A stretch of 32,380 nt of DNA from Nitrosotalea sp. (GTDB lineage Archaea; Thermoproteota; Nitrososphaeria; Nitrososphaerales; Nitrosopumilaceae). The position numbers were made by a program, and so were the translations under genes. Below the pieces are notes generated by a model that saw only the letters and a program-made list of their open reading frames with translations, was not told the origin of the DNA and did not search any database. How positions within the stretch are numbered: the first letter of the stretch is position 1; each line of letters opens with the position of its first letter. Below are positions 24,750-32,366 of the stretch, in pieces. The DNA is taken from assembly GCA_025449485.1 (NCBI GenBank), contig JANWJG010000056.1:1-32380 (forward strand), written 5' to 3'.

Positions 24750-25583
24750 GTGGAAAAACAAATGAATTCCAGTCGTTCACACCTTGTGCTCATACTGGTC
24801 GGTTTTCTAGCTATTGCGGTATCATTTTTTGCATATGCCAAAAATAACAACTTGATAATTACACCTGCAGCAATGCCTGCCTTGCAGAATCTTGCAGTTG
24901 CAACATATCTTGTACTTCTTGCATCGTTTGCGGCAATTGGTTGGGGATTATACAAAATGTACAAAACAAAGATCACATCAGCAGACTCGACTATATCATC
25001 AATCATTGCAAATGCCATACACAACAAGAGATCAAAACAGATTTTTGTCATCAGTGCAATAGGATATGGATTATTTTTTGCACTGACATCAGGAATAATA
25101 ATTTACAAACCAGACATCAATGCAACAGATTACGGATTTCCAAAACCGCCACACATTGAACTTTCTCCATGCTGTGACTTACCAGGATACATGCCAATGA
25201 TCTTTGCGTTTTTCACAGAACATGTGGGACTGCAGATAATCCCATTGAATTTACTGCTACTTGTTACAGTATCATTCTTGGTGGGCTTGAATTTTGCAAT
25301 ATCTGCAACTGTATTTTCTATTGCAAAGAGCGGAGGTAAACTAGGTGCAGTCGGAGCAGTGACAGGATTATTTGTTGGGTGCCCCACATGTGCTGGCACC
25401 ATCTTTACCATGCTTTTTGGTTTTGGGGCAGGTGCCACAACATTTACGTTGTTTCTGACAAGTTTTGAGGCCCAGATCCAGACAATATTTATCGCAATAT
25501 CAATTCCAGTTCTTCTTGTGACCCCAATCATAATGGCCAAAAAGATAAAGTCTCAAAATGAGAGCTGTGCGGTAAAACCCTAA
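24750..25583 (+). CDS. Polytopic membrane protein with CC and CPTC motifs
   Basis: A 277-residue integral membrane protein with about six hydrophobic helices (near 12-30, 48-70, 98-119, 160-190, 196-220 and 240-262). I do not recognise a named family. It has Cys141-Cys142 in an extracytoplasmic-looking loop after the third helix (PPHIELSPCCDLPGYMP), and GCPTCAGT (Cys211, Cys214) at the edge of a later helix. Such paired cysteines suggest metal handling or disulphide exchange, but this is inference. The start is GTG at 24750 (leaderless by the TATA position) or ATG at 24762. It ends in a 4-base stop overlap with the opposite gene. Confidence 0.75.
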   Translation: MEKQMNSSRSHLVLILVGFLAIAVSFFAYAKNNNLIITPAAMPALQNLAVATYLVLLASFAAIGWGLYKMYKTKITSADSTISSIIANAIHNKRSKQIFVISAIGYGLFFALTSGIIIYKPDINATDYGFPKPPHIELSPCCDLPGYMPMIFAFFTEHVGLQIIPLNLLLLVTVSFLVGLNFAISATVFSIAKSGGKLGAVGAVTGLFVGCPTCAGTIFTMLFGFGAGATTFTLFLTSFEAQIQTIFIAISIPVLLVTPIIMAKKIKSQNESCAVKP

Positions 25584-25843
25584 ACAGTCTTGATTACACG
25601 TGGTCTTTTCCAGTCGCCAATATCAAAACCGTCTTGTCTGAGATATTTCAGTGTAAGTTTGTACACCAATTCATCGTGTTCAGCAGATTCCAAGATTTCA
25701 GTCCACTCTACCGGTCCTGTTTGGTTTATCTTTTCTTCTAGTTTAGAAGATAGTGTCTTTGCAATATCTTTGCATTGATCAAATGTCTTTCCGTTTTTGT
25801 ACGCCCTTGTACGTGAATCGCATTTTTCCACACTACAAATCAT
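25580..25843 (-). CDS. Small conserved protein of unknown function (87 aa)
   Basis: No family recognised. It is a charged, mainly helical protein with three cysteines near the N-terminus (3, 8, 24) and a C-terminal half rich in acidic and aromatic residues (EHDELVYKLTLKYLRQDGFDIGDWKRPR). The start is ATG at 25843 or GTG at 25831. It converges with the membrane protein gene; the two stops share CTAG. The TATA-like run at 25854-25861 points to a start near 25833, which would suit the GTG, but the same run fits the plus strand better. Confidence 0.6.
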   Translation of the reverse strand: MICSVEKCDSRTRAYKNGKTFDQCKDIAKTLSSKLEEKINQTGPVEWTEILESAEHDELVYKLTLKYLRQDGFDIGDWKRPRVIKTV

Positions 25844-25884
25844 TTCAAGTCAAATAAAAAGATCAGGTATTTTGAAGAGTTGTC

Positions 25885-25986
25885 ATGAATTCTTTTACGG
25901 TTGCCATGATAAGTAAAAATCAGAATGGACTAGTTTATACATTTGATTGTAGAATATGTGTAGGTGTGATATTGTACGAGTCATAA
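25885..25986 (+). CDS. Possible 33-residue ORF ahead of the MFS gene
   Basis: ATG at 25885, 33 codons, containing CRIC (Cys22, Cys25) and ending TAA. A TATA-like ATAAAAAG (25854-25861) lies exactly 26 bases before its ATG, which fits a leaderless message. It ends 61 bases before the first standard start of the MFS gene and overlaps the apparent true N-terminal coding of that gene in another frame. It could be a separate tiny protein, an upstream leader, or the displaced 5' end of the MFS frame. Confidence 0.3.
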   Translation: MNSFTVAMISKNQNGLVYTFDCRICVGVILYES

Positions 25987-26047
25987 CACGAACACTTCGT
26001 CAGCGAGTCCTCTAAAAAATACTCTATATCGATTTCTATGGATTACA

Positions 26048-27604
26048 ATGTTTGCATCAGACATAGGTGCCTCCATGCAAACGGTCGGCGCAGGCTGGCT
26101 GATGACATCACTTGTCCCATCACCATTTGTTGTTGCCCTTTTACAGGTAATGACAAGTTTGTCGATATTTCTACTTGCATTTCCAGCAGGGGCCCTCGCA
26201 GATATTGTTGACAGACGTAAGCTCTTTCTTGCCACACAATATTTTTCACTTGCAGTAGCTCTGATTCTAAGCATTCTCACCTTTGGTGGTGTTACAACAT
26301 CCTCAATTCTTGTGGTATTTACTTTATTGCTTGGCTTGGGTAATGCAATGGGTTTACCTGTAAACATTGTAATTCAAACTGAGATTGTACCAAAGAAGAT
26401 TGCTCTTGCCGCAATGACTCTGTTTAGCGTGGCAATCTACATAGGGTTTGCAATTGGCCCTCTTCTTGGTGGTCTGGTAGTTGCAATAGCAGGACCTGGA
26501 ATGGTGTTTATGCTAAATGCACTTTCATTTGTAGGCATCATAGTTTTTCTCCACAGATGGAACAAGCCATTAGAACGTAAGCTTCTTCCCCCAGAGCAAG
26601 TAATCGGAGCTATCCGTACAGGATTCCGATACATGCGTCATTCATTACATGTACGTGCACTCTTGGTACGGGACTTTGCAATTACAATTTTTGGTAGTGC
26701 AGTGATATCGCTTTTACCCCTCATAGCTCGTAACGAGGCAGGCTCAAATTCAATTCTTTTCGGAATTCTAGTAGGAGCATTTGGCATAGGAGGATTAATC
26801 AGTGGTTTTGTCATAGTACCGCGGATAAAGAACATATCAATAGAAAAACGTGTATCAGGTGCAACAATTTTGTATGCTGTTGCAATGACTGTCATAGCAC
26901 TACATCAGGGTATAATCATCTTGTTTGTCGGAATAGTTGCAATTGGAACTGCTTTGATCATCATGACATCCAGTTTGAATTTTGTCGCATACAATTCCGT
27001 ATCATCATGGGTAAGAACGCGCGTAGTATCAGTTCATCAGATGATGTATTGGGGAGGAGTAGCTTTTGGCAGCATAGTATGGGGTATTGTTGCAGAGATC
27101 TGGGGTATTCCAGTAGCATTACTTGTCGCAGCCACAGGATTAGCAAGTGGTCTTGTTCTAGCTACTCGCTACAAACTAAAACCACAAACAGATGTAGACC
27201 TGACCCCATCAATGCACTGGTACATGCCTCGTGTGATGATCGACATTGATGATCATGCAGAAGGATCGATACTAGTAGAAATGGAATTCAAAATTGATCC
27301 AACACGTTCACAGGAGTTTGAATCCGCAATGAATGACGTACGCTCTTTAATATTACGAGATGGTGCAATTAGTTGGGAATTGTTCCATGATGTTGAAAAT
27401 CCAAGTCGATACATCATGATGTTTACCTCAGAATCTTGGACGGAACATTTACGTCACCATGAACGCATGACAAAAGCAGACCTTGCCATAGAACAACATG
27501 CTACTTCATTTCATATCGGAAAGGATCCTCCACGTGTCTCTCATTTTGTTAGCGAAGACATGTCTAAGCAAAAATCCAACACAAAAAATGAAGACAGTGT
27601 TTGA
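26048..27604 (+). CDS. MFS exporter (MFS_3 / EntS-like) with C-terminal ABM-like domain
   Basis: Major facilitator drug or metabolite exporter of the transmembrane secretion effector type. The 518 residues show MQTVGAGWLMTSL, the loop ADIVDRRKL (motif A), LPVNIVIQTEIVPKK, IGFAIGPLLGG and about eleven helices up to residue 380. A soluble tail follows (VEMEFKIDPTRSQEFESAM ... HHERMTKADLAIEQHA), typical of this family. The frame stays open upstream of this ATG and encodes SPLKNTLYRFLWIT, which matches the family's first helix. No ATG, GTG or TTG exists between the preceding stop (25967) and 26048, so the annotated start probably misses about 24 residues (see findings). Confidence 0.85.
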   Translation: MFASDIGASMQTVGAGWLMTSLVPSPFVVALLQVMTSLSIFLLAFPAGALADIVDRRKLFLATQYFSLAVALILSILTFGGVTTSSILVVFTLLLGLGNAMGLPVNIVIQTEIVPKKIALAAMTLFSVAIYIGFAIGPLLGGLVVAIAGPGMVFMLNALSFVGIIVFLHRWNKPLERKLLPPEQVIGAIRTGFRYMRHSLHVRALLVRDFAITIFGSAVISLLPLIARNEAGSNSILFGILVGAFGIGGLISGFVIVPRIKNISIEKRVSGATILYAVAMTVIALHQGIIILFVGIVAIGTALIIMTSSLNFVAYNSVSSWVRTRVVSVHQMMYWGGVAFGSIVWGIVAEIWGIPVALLVAATGLASGLVLATRYKLKPQTDVDLTPSMHWYMPRVMIDIDDHAEGSILVEMEFKIDPTRSQEFESAMNDVRSLILRDGAISWELFHDVENPSRYIMMFTSESWTEHLRHHERMTKADLAIEQHATSFHIGKDPPRVSHFVSEDMSKQKSNTKNEDSV

Positions 27605-27787
27605 TTTTACTAAAAAATAGCTCAAGAACAACGACGTGGGTAAAAGTCCAACCCATGGTAACAAAGTTAGGTGTCTGGCATTTTTTATCTCATATTTCAA
27701 GTGAAAAATCACGAGCGAACAATTAATCCAGTGAGTCTTAATAGACCCAAGTGAACGGATTATCTCATATTGAATAATCCAAATCCA
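27605..27787. other. Intergenic region between MFS and methyltransferase genes
   Basis: Contains an imperfect stem TGGGT-(10)-ACCCA near 27640-27656, a T6 run near 27681-27686 that may end MFS transcription, and a TATA-like TCTTAATAG (about 27736-27744) suited to start the methyltransferase message near 27767. No convincing gene was seen. Confidence 0.4.
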
Positions 27788-28615
27788 ATGGATGTTATTT
27801 TGTGGACACTGCGACGTGGTGAAGGAGATGTTGTAAATCTGTACAATTATCTTTCAGGACTAATGCAGGTTTCAACTGGAGGAAATTTTCTCAATTTTGG
27901 ATACTGGACCAATTCTACAAAAAATCCAGTTGATGCCCAGACAAACCTTTGTAACATGGTAAGCGACATGGCAGAGATCAATAAAACAAAACATGTTCTG
28001 GATATAGGTAGTGGTTTTTCAGAACCTGCATTTCTTTGGAAAAAGTCCCATCCAGATGTAACAATCACATGTCTGAACATAAACCAAAATCAACTCAAGT
28101 CAGCAAACAAGCATTACGCCCATGGGATAAATTTGTTAAATTCAACTGCCATAAGAATTCCAATCGCAGATGAATCATGTGACAGAGTAATAGCTCTAGA
28201 GTCGGCACAACACTTTAGGCCACTCCAAGATTTCATATCAGAAGCAAAGCGAGTACTCAAGAAAGATGGTTCAATCATACTTGCAATACCCGTTCTCTCA
28301 AGGCAATCTAAGATGAGCATCTTCAAGATAGGCATATTGAAGTTTACATGGTCTTCGGAACATTATGATATTGAGACAATCAAAAAGGCAATCCAAAATG
28401 CAGGCCTCAAAACTAGTGAAAGCAGACTCGTTGGATCAAATGTATACATGCCCTTGGCAGAATATTATATACAGAATCGCCAATCCCTGCGTCAAGAGAT
28501 CCTAAAAAGATACCCATCATACGTAGAAAGCATATTGTTCAAGTCAATGTTAAAGATGAAACAAGCTGCAGAGAGTCACACCATTGAATATATTCTGATA
28601 AAATGCACAAAGTAA
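27788..28615 (+). CDS. SAM-dependent class I methyltransferase
   Basis: 275 residues from the ATG at 27788. Methyltransferase motif I is VLDIGSGFSEPAF, followed by TCLNINQNQL (motif for ribose binding), CDRVIALESAQHF (motif II/III region) and the post-motif strand DGSIILAIPV. The N-terminus (LYNYLSGLMQVSTGGNFLNFGYW) resembles small-molecule O- or C-methyltransferases acting on polyketide, sterol or quinone-like substrates, so a quinone or lipid substrate is possible but not shown. A TTG at 27770 gives six more residues and would be leaderless from the predicted transcription start; which start is used is open. Confidence 0.85.
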   Translation: MDVILWTLRRGEGDVVNLYNYLSGLMQVSTGGNFLNFGYWTNSTKNPVDAQTNLCNMVSDMAEINKTKHVLDIGSGFSEPAFLWKKSHPDVTITCLNINQNQLKSANKHYAHGINLLNSTAIRIPIADESCDRVIALESAQHFRPLQDFISEAKRVLKKDGSIILAIPVLSRQSKMSIFKIGILKFTWSSEHYDIETIKKAIQNAGLKTSESRLVGSNVYMPLAEYYIQNRQSLRQEILKRYPSYVESILFKSMLKMKQAAESHTIEYILIKCTK

Positions 28616-28653
28616 AGCCTTATCAATATAATAAATGCACAACTTTTCATAGC

Positions 28654-28674
28654 ATACCAATTTCCGTCTGGTAT
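28654..28674. other. Hairpin downstream of the methyltransferase gene
   Basis: ATACCA and TGGTAT, 6-bp arms around 9 bases, about 40 bases past the stop codon. A second weaker CTCT/AGAG hairpin and T-rich DNA follow to 28745. A plausible 3' end or small RNA; nothing else was identified in 28616-28745. Confidence 0.3.
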
Positions 28675-28778
28675 TCTATTCTGCATAGGTTCTCTCTACG
28701 CAGAGCCTTCTTAATTTTAATAAATACTCAGAAAGTTTTTCCGTAAGAAATATTATCTCAAATTAGATAATCTGGGAC

Positions 28779-28946
28779 ATGGGGCTTTTCAAGAAAAAAG
28801 AAGAAGCAATAGGAACAAAATGCAAAGAGTGTGGTCTTGAACTACATGATCCAGTTAGACTTGATAGACACATGAAAAAAGCACACAAACATGTATCGCA
28901 GAAAAACTTTGACGAGCCTGGAACCAGTAGCGGCGGAATGTGGTAA
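28779..28946 (+). CDS. Single C2H2 zinc-finger mini-protein (55 aa)
   Basis: A 55-residue protein with one classical zinc finger, Cys15-x2-Cys18-x12-His31-x4-His36, preceded by a basic patch (GLFKKKEE) and followed by a Gly/Ser-rich tail ending in MW. The finger has the hydrophobic Leu between Cys and His pairs expected for the beta-beta-alpha fold. The ATG lies about 26 bases after a TATA-like AAATATTAT (28748-28756), so the message would be leaderless. The DedA gene follows 41 bases later and may share the transcript. Likely DNA- or protein-binding; the target is unknown. Confidence 0.8.
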   Translation: MGLFKKKEEAIGTKCKECGLELHDPVRLDRHMKKAHKHVSQKNFDEPGTSSGGMW

Positions 28947-28987
28947 AGGTACAAGACTTGCAACAAAAAAATGAGGGATATTGACAA

Positions 28988-29611
28988 ATGGTTGCTCTAG
29001 ACATCATCAGTAATTTAGCAAATTTTGTAATTCAAACAATATCAAATACAGGATATCTTGGGATATTCTTTCTAATGGTAGCAGAGAGTGCATTGATACC
29101 AATTCCAAGTGAGATAATCATGCCGTTTTCAGGATATTTGGCGTCCACTGGAAAACTCAATCCAGTCTTGATAATACTTGCAGGTTCAATAGGAAACTTG
29201 GTTGGCTCTCTTATCGCATATTTTGTAGGAGTAAAACTCGGCAGAGAGTTCATTGTCAAGTATGGCAAGTATGTTCTCTTGAAGAAATCCCACCTAGACT
29301 GGACCGAGTCATACTTTAAGAAATATGGAGACAGGTCCACATTTGTGAGTAGACTTTTGCCTGCCATTCGAACGTACATTTCACTACCAGCAGGTGTTGC
29401 AAAGATGAATTTGAAAAAATTTTCAATCTATACCTTTGCGGGATCCATCATATGGAGTGCTATGCTAACCTATGTTGGAATAGCACTAGGAGACCAGTGG
29501 ACTACAATAAGACACTATTCAGATTACATCGATGGTGTAGTCATAGTAGGAATAATTATCACAATAGTAATCATAGCCAAAAAAAGAATCGACAAGCAAG
29601 AAAGCAGTTAA
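28988..29611 (+). CDS. DedA/VTT-domain membrane protein
   Basis: A 207-residue DedA family protein. Visible landmarks are the re-entrant region FFLMVAESALIPIPSEIIMPFSGYLA with the conserved Glu and Pro-x-Pro, then ILAGSIGNLVGSLIAYFVG. The second signature is FVSRLLPAIRTYISLPAGVAKMNLKKF with the conserved Arg. DedA proteins are membrane transporters or flippases; some recycle polyprenyl-phosphate lipid carriers, which would be of use to the GT-C glycosyltransferase elsewhere in the window, but no direct link is shown. It probably shares a transcript with the zinc finger gene. Its stop TAA shares TTAA with the stop of the opposite gene. Confidence 0.92.
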   Translation: MVALDIISNLANFVIQTISNTGYLGIFFLMVAESALIPIPSEIIMPFSGYLASTGKLNPVLIILAGSIGNLVGSLIAYFVGVKLGREFIVKYGKYVLLKKSHLDWTESYFKKYGDRSTFVSRLLPAIRTYISLPAGVAKMNLKKFSIYTFAGSIIWSAMLTYVGIALGDQWTTIRHYSDYIDGVVIVGIIITIVIIAKKRIDKQESS

Positions 29612-29889
29612 CGCTCTTTGTACTTGCTTAATTCTTCCAAAATTATCCTAAACATCGTCTCACTGTCAAGCAATACACATCTGATATCATTTTCTTTGCA
29701 TGCATTTCCAATCTCCACATCTTCGGTTACAACAATCATCCCATTTTCATGGGCATATTTTATCACAGAATAGTCACTTGATAGTTTTTTGCCTTCAGCA
29801 ATTAGTTTTTTTACGCTAAATGCATCATAACCAAACTCTTTTAGCTTGGTATCAAATCCATCATACATCTCATCAACTAACACCTTCAT
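29608..29889 (-). CDS. PIN-like DUF5615 protein
   Basis: 93 residues with the DUF5615/Mut7-C PIN-like pattern: KVLVDEMYDG at the start (first acidic residue Asp6), GYDAFSV, SDYSVIKYAHENGMIVVTED with the central acidic residues, and a closing IRCVLLD strand. Members are predicted Mg-dependent ribonucleases and are often toxins of toxin-antitoxin pairs, but no antitoxin-like gene lies next to it here. A TATA-like AATAATAAG (about 29913-29921, minus strand) lies 26 bases before the expected start, close to the ATG at 29889. It converges with the dedA gene with a 4-base overlap. Confidence 0.8.
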   Translation of the reverse strand: MKVLVDEMYDGFDTKLKEFGYDAFSVKKLIAEGKKLSSDYSVIKYAHENGMIVVTEDVEIGNACKENDIRCVLLDSETMFRIILEELSKYKER

Positions 29890-29967
29890 TGCAAGTACTC
29901 CGTTTGAGACTCTTATTATTATGTTGGGATGTCATAAATGTGATCTAAAACATCGCATCAAGAAAAG

Positions 29968-30963
29968 CTAGTAATCCTTTATTGCCTTGAGCAATTTCGT
30001 GTTATGTACTAGGCGATTTTCAGGATAACAGTCAAGCATAATTCCATTTGTCATGTTATGGAATTTCCAGTTTTTGCATTGTGTATCATACTCAAATCCA
30101 GAATTGTCAAATTTCCAGTCAAAACCGTTTCGTATTTTTACGTCAGGATAATTATGACCACGTACAAGCGTCATAGCATTTGCATTATAATTTACAGTTA
30201 TTTTGCCATACAGTGCATTAGGGTAAAGGTAAACAACACGGGGATGAGTCGTGATTGCATCAAACTCTTTTTGCGTCACGTATTCGTTGTGCAGTAAAAC
30301 CACCTTGTCATATTGTAACAAAACCTTTGGATTTTTATCCACATCAACATCGGTAAGTGTGTAATACCCAAGGGATCCTAAAACATCAACACCGTGTCCA
30401 CTTGCAGTGTATCCTAATGGCGCATGAGTATAGATTATCGAAGTCAGGCAGATGGAACTGCATTTTCCTTCATAATACGAATAAAATCCATGTTCAGAGT
30501 ATGCAGATGCAGTAAAAACTGGAATAATCACTACAGATTTTTTTGCATCATTTTGTACCGATACCTGTGCTAGCCTATCTTGTCCCACTTGAGATACAAA
30601 ATTATCATCAAGCTCAATCACCCCATGTCTGACAAGATATTCAATTCCATGGATAAACTCGATATCTGGGACTTGACCACTACTCCAAGCATATGCAATC
30701 TTTTTTACAGAATCAGGCATGATGGAACTGTCTTCTGTTTCTACAATGTCTTCCACTGGAATAATCTGGTGTTCCACAAGCCACCTCATACCATTTATAA
30801 AATCAGTATCAGAGATCTCCTGTTGAGACCATTTCAGTGCATTATGTTTTATCCAGGACGGTACAAGATGTGTTGTGACATCAGATGACGTTTGAGCATA
30901 GCCAAGTTGGCCAAATGATCCCAGTAGAATAGAAACAAGTACCATCACGATGGTGTTTTTCAC
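29968..30963 (-). CDS. Secreted protein with two thaumarchaeal W-S helix repeats
   Basis: 331 residues. A signal peptide (about 1-23, IVMVLVSILLGSFGQLGYA) is followed by two copies of a helical repeat common in thaumarchaeal exported proteins: VPSWIKHNALKWSQQEISD-x-DFINGMRWLVEHQII and MPDSVKKIAYAWSSGQVPD-x-EFIHGIEYLVRHGVI. The C-terminal ~200 residues form a separate domain with four cysteines, many tyrosines and SEHGFYSYYEGKC and HNEYVTQKEF stretches. I do not recognise that domain. The start is GTG at 30963, leaderless by a TATA-like TCTAAAG (about 30985-30992). Function unknown; envelope location inferred. Confidence 0.78.
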   Translation of the reverse strand: MKNTIVMVLVSILLGSFGQLGYAQTSSDVTTHLVPSWIKHNALKWSQQEISDTDFINGMRWLVEHQIIPVEDIVETEDSSIMPDSVKKIAYAWSSGQVPDIEFIHGIEYLVRHGVIELDDNFVSQVGQDRLAQVSVQNDAKKSVVIIPVFTASAYSEHGFYSYYEGKCSSICLTSIIYTHAPLGYTASGHGVDVLGSLGYYTLTDVDVDKNPKVLLQYDKVVLLHNEYVTQKEFDAITTHPRVVYLYPNALYGKITVNYNANAMTLVRGHNYPDVKIRNGFDWKFDNSGFEYDTQCKNWKFHNMTNGIMLDCYPENRLVHNTKLLKAIKDY

Positions 30964-31130
30964 ACAGTTTTTGGCGATACACGGGCTTTAGACATTACGA
31001 ATAATTTCACCAGTAGTTTTTACATATACAACAAAAACAAGATCGGCTTCTGATCTAGATTAAACAAATTTTTTGTCAAGACATATAGATTATGAAAAAT
31101 ATTAGGTAAGTTTTTGTTCACGAATAAGTG

Positions 31131-31138
31131 TATATAAG
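31131..31138 (+). promoter_or_regulatory. TATA box of the corA-like gene
   Basis: TATATAAG, the cleanest TATA box in the window, centred 25 bases before the ATG at 31159, so the message is probably leaderless. Confidence 0.7.
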
Positions 31139-31158
31139 TCCAAATTTTTACCCAAGAC

Positions 31159-32202
31159 ATGATCAAGTCAATCAGCATTGCAGGATTGGAGGAAGGTACA
31201 GCATTTAAGAAACCAACAGTAGAACTTGAAGAACTTTCTGGAATGATATCATCGGATCATCTTATTTGGGTTGAATGTGTGGCAGATAACATCATTGAAG
31301 ATTCTCCAAAGATTCTAGAAAAATTGAGCATTATCATGGATCCTTCCTTACTATTATCAGGATACGTGTCCAGCTATGAGGACAGGGGAGAAACACTAGG
31401 TCTTATGATACCTTTTGTTGTACCAGGAAATAACAAAACTTTGACGGCACCAATATTAATTTTCATGAAAAAAAATCTAATCGTAACCATTCATGACGAT
31501 TATGGCGGAAAGATAACACGATTGTATACTTATGCGCCTACACTATTCCGAAAACTTCCAAAAGAGGCGGACAGTTGGGCAGATAGACAAACAATACTTC
31601 TTGCAAGAATCATAGATGAAATTTGTGAAGCTAATTTCTCAATATTACGCCTCATAGTTGAAAGAGCAGAGCAATTTGAAATCGATATTGCAGGTTCAAG
31701 ACAAGTTACAAGAGATATTTCGTTAGAGCTCTCAAATGTACGAACATCGCTTTTGACTTTTTTGAATTCAACATGGGCTACATATGATACAGTTCACAAT
31801 CTAAAATACGGCGATGCAGAGATGGTTTCAGATGACGAAGTAATTCTTGCAAAGTTCGAAGTAATTCTTGGAAGATTGGACAGACAAATCCAAATGTCAG
31901 AAAACATAATGCAGATGGTAGCAACAGGAGTTAACGTAGTACAGACTGAAGTTACAAACAAAGTCACTATTCTTATCATCTGGTGGACAGTAGCTGGAAC
32001 AGCTGAGCTTGTGCCAAACACCATTGCAACAGTCTTTGGATTATATCCAAATCATGAGACAGTGTTTTGGCCGATTGTCACCACGGTAGTAATGTCTGCA
32101 GGACTGGCAACAGCAGTTGCCTATTTCTATGTGAGAAAAGTCTTTGGAAAATCATTAGGACTGGAGAGACTGAAAAAGTGTGGAAGAAGATCTGCCAAAT
32201 AG
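31159..32202 (+). CDS. CorA-like divalent cation transporter lacking the GMN motif
   Basis: 347 residues with the 2-TM-GxN layout: a soluble N-terminal alpha/beta domain (to about 140), a long helix bundle with ISLELSNVRTSLLTFLNSTW, and two C-terminal membrane helices (VTILIIWWTVAGTAELVPNTIATVFGL and VFWPIVTTVVMSAGLATAVAYFYV). CorA channels carry Mg2+ or Co2+ using a GMN loop between these helices. Here the equivalent place reads VPNTIATVFGL followed by YPNHETVF, with no GMN. Family membership is by architecture; ion choice cannot be inferred. Basic residues at the C-terminus (KKCGRRSAK) face the cytoplasm. No neighbour suggests an operon. Confidence 0.8.
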   Translation: MIKSISIAGLEEGTAFKKPTVELEELSGMISSDHLIWVECVADNIIEDSPKILEKLSIIMDPSLLLSGYVSSYEDRGETLGLMIPFVVPGNNKTLTAPILIFMKKNLIVTIHDDYGGKITRLYTYAPTLFRKLPKEADSWADRQTILLARIIDEICEANFSILRLIVERAEQFEIDIAGSRQVTRDISLELSNVRTSLLTFLNSTWATYDTVHNLKYGDAEMVSDDEVILAKFEVILGRLDRQIQMSENIMQMVATGVNVVQTEVTNKVTILIIWWTVAGTAELVPNTIATVFGLYPNHETVFWPIVTTVVMSAGLATAVAYFYVRKVFGKSLGLERLKKCGRRSAK

Positions 32203-32203
32203 C

Positions 32204-32226
32204 ATTTTTAGATATTTTTCCATTTT
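32204..32226 (+). terminator. T-rich terminator after the corA-like gene
   Basis: Three runs of T (TTTTTAGATATTTTTCCATTTT) within 23 bases of the stop, typical of an archaeal intrinsic terminator. The rest of the gap to 32366 holds a TATA-like TTCATAAATC (about 32327-32336) and nothing else clear. Confidence 0.45.
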
Positions 32227-32366
32227 AGGCAGCAATTTACTATAAAAATCAACATGTTTTCTTTTAAAAATCATCCAACGATGTCATAAAACAAGAAAAC
32301 TGCGATCAGAGACACAAAGTAAAAGATTCATAAATCGAGTTTACCAATCTCGAAGAATTATAGCTT

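Noticed and set aside
27656-27727. 23-codon frame in the MFS/methyltransferase gap
   Set aside because: Too short, with no motif, and overlapping a likely terminator T-run.
29608-29889. Toxin-antitoxin system around the DUF5615 gene
   Set aside because: No antitoxin-like gene adjoins it; neighbours are dedA (convergent) and a secreted protein with its own promoter.
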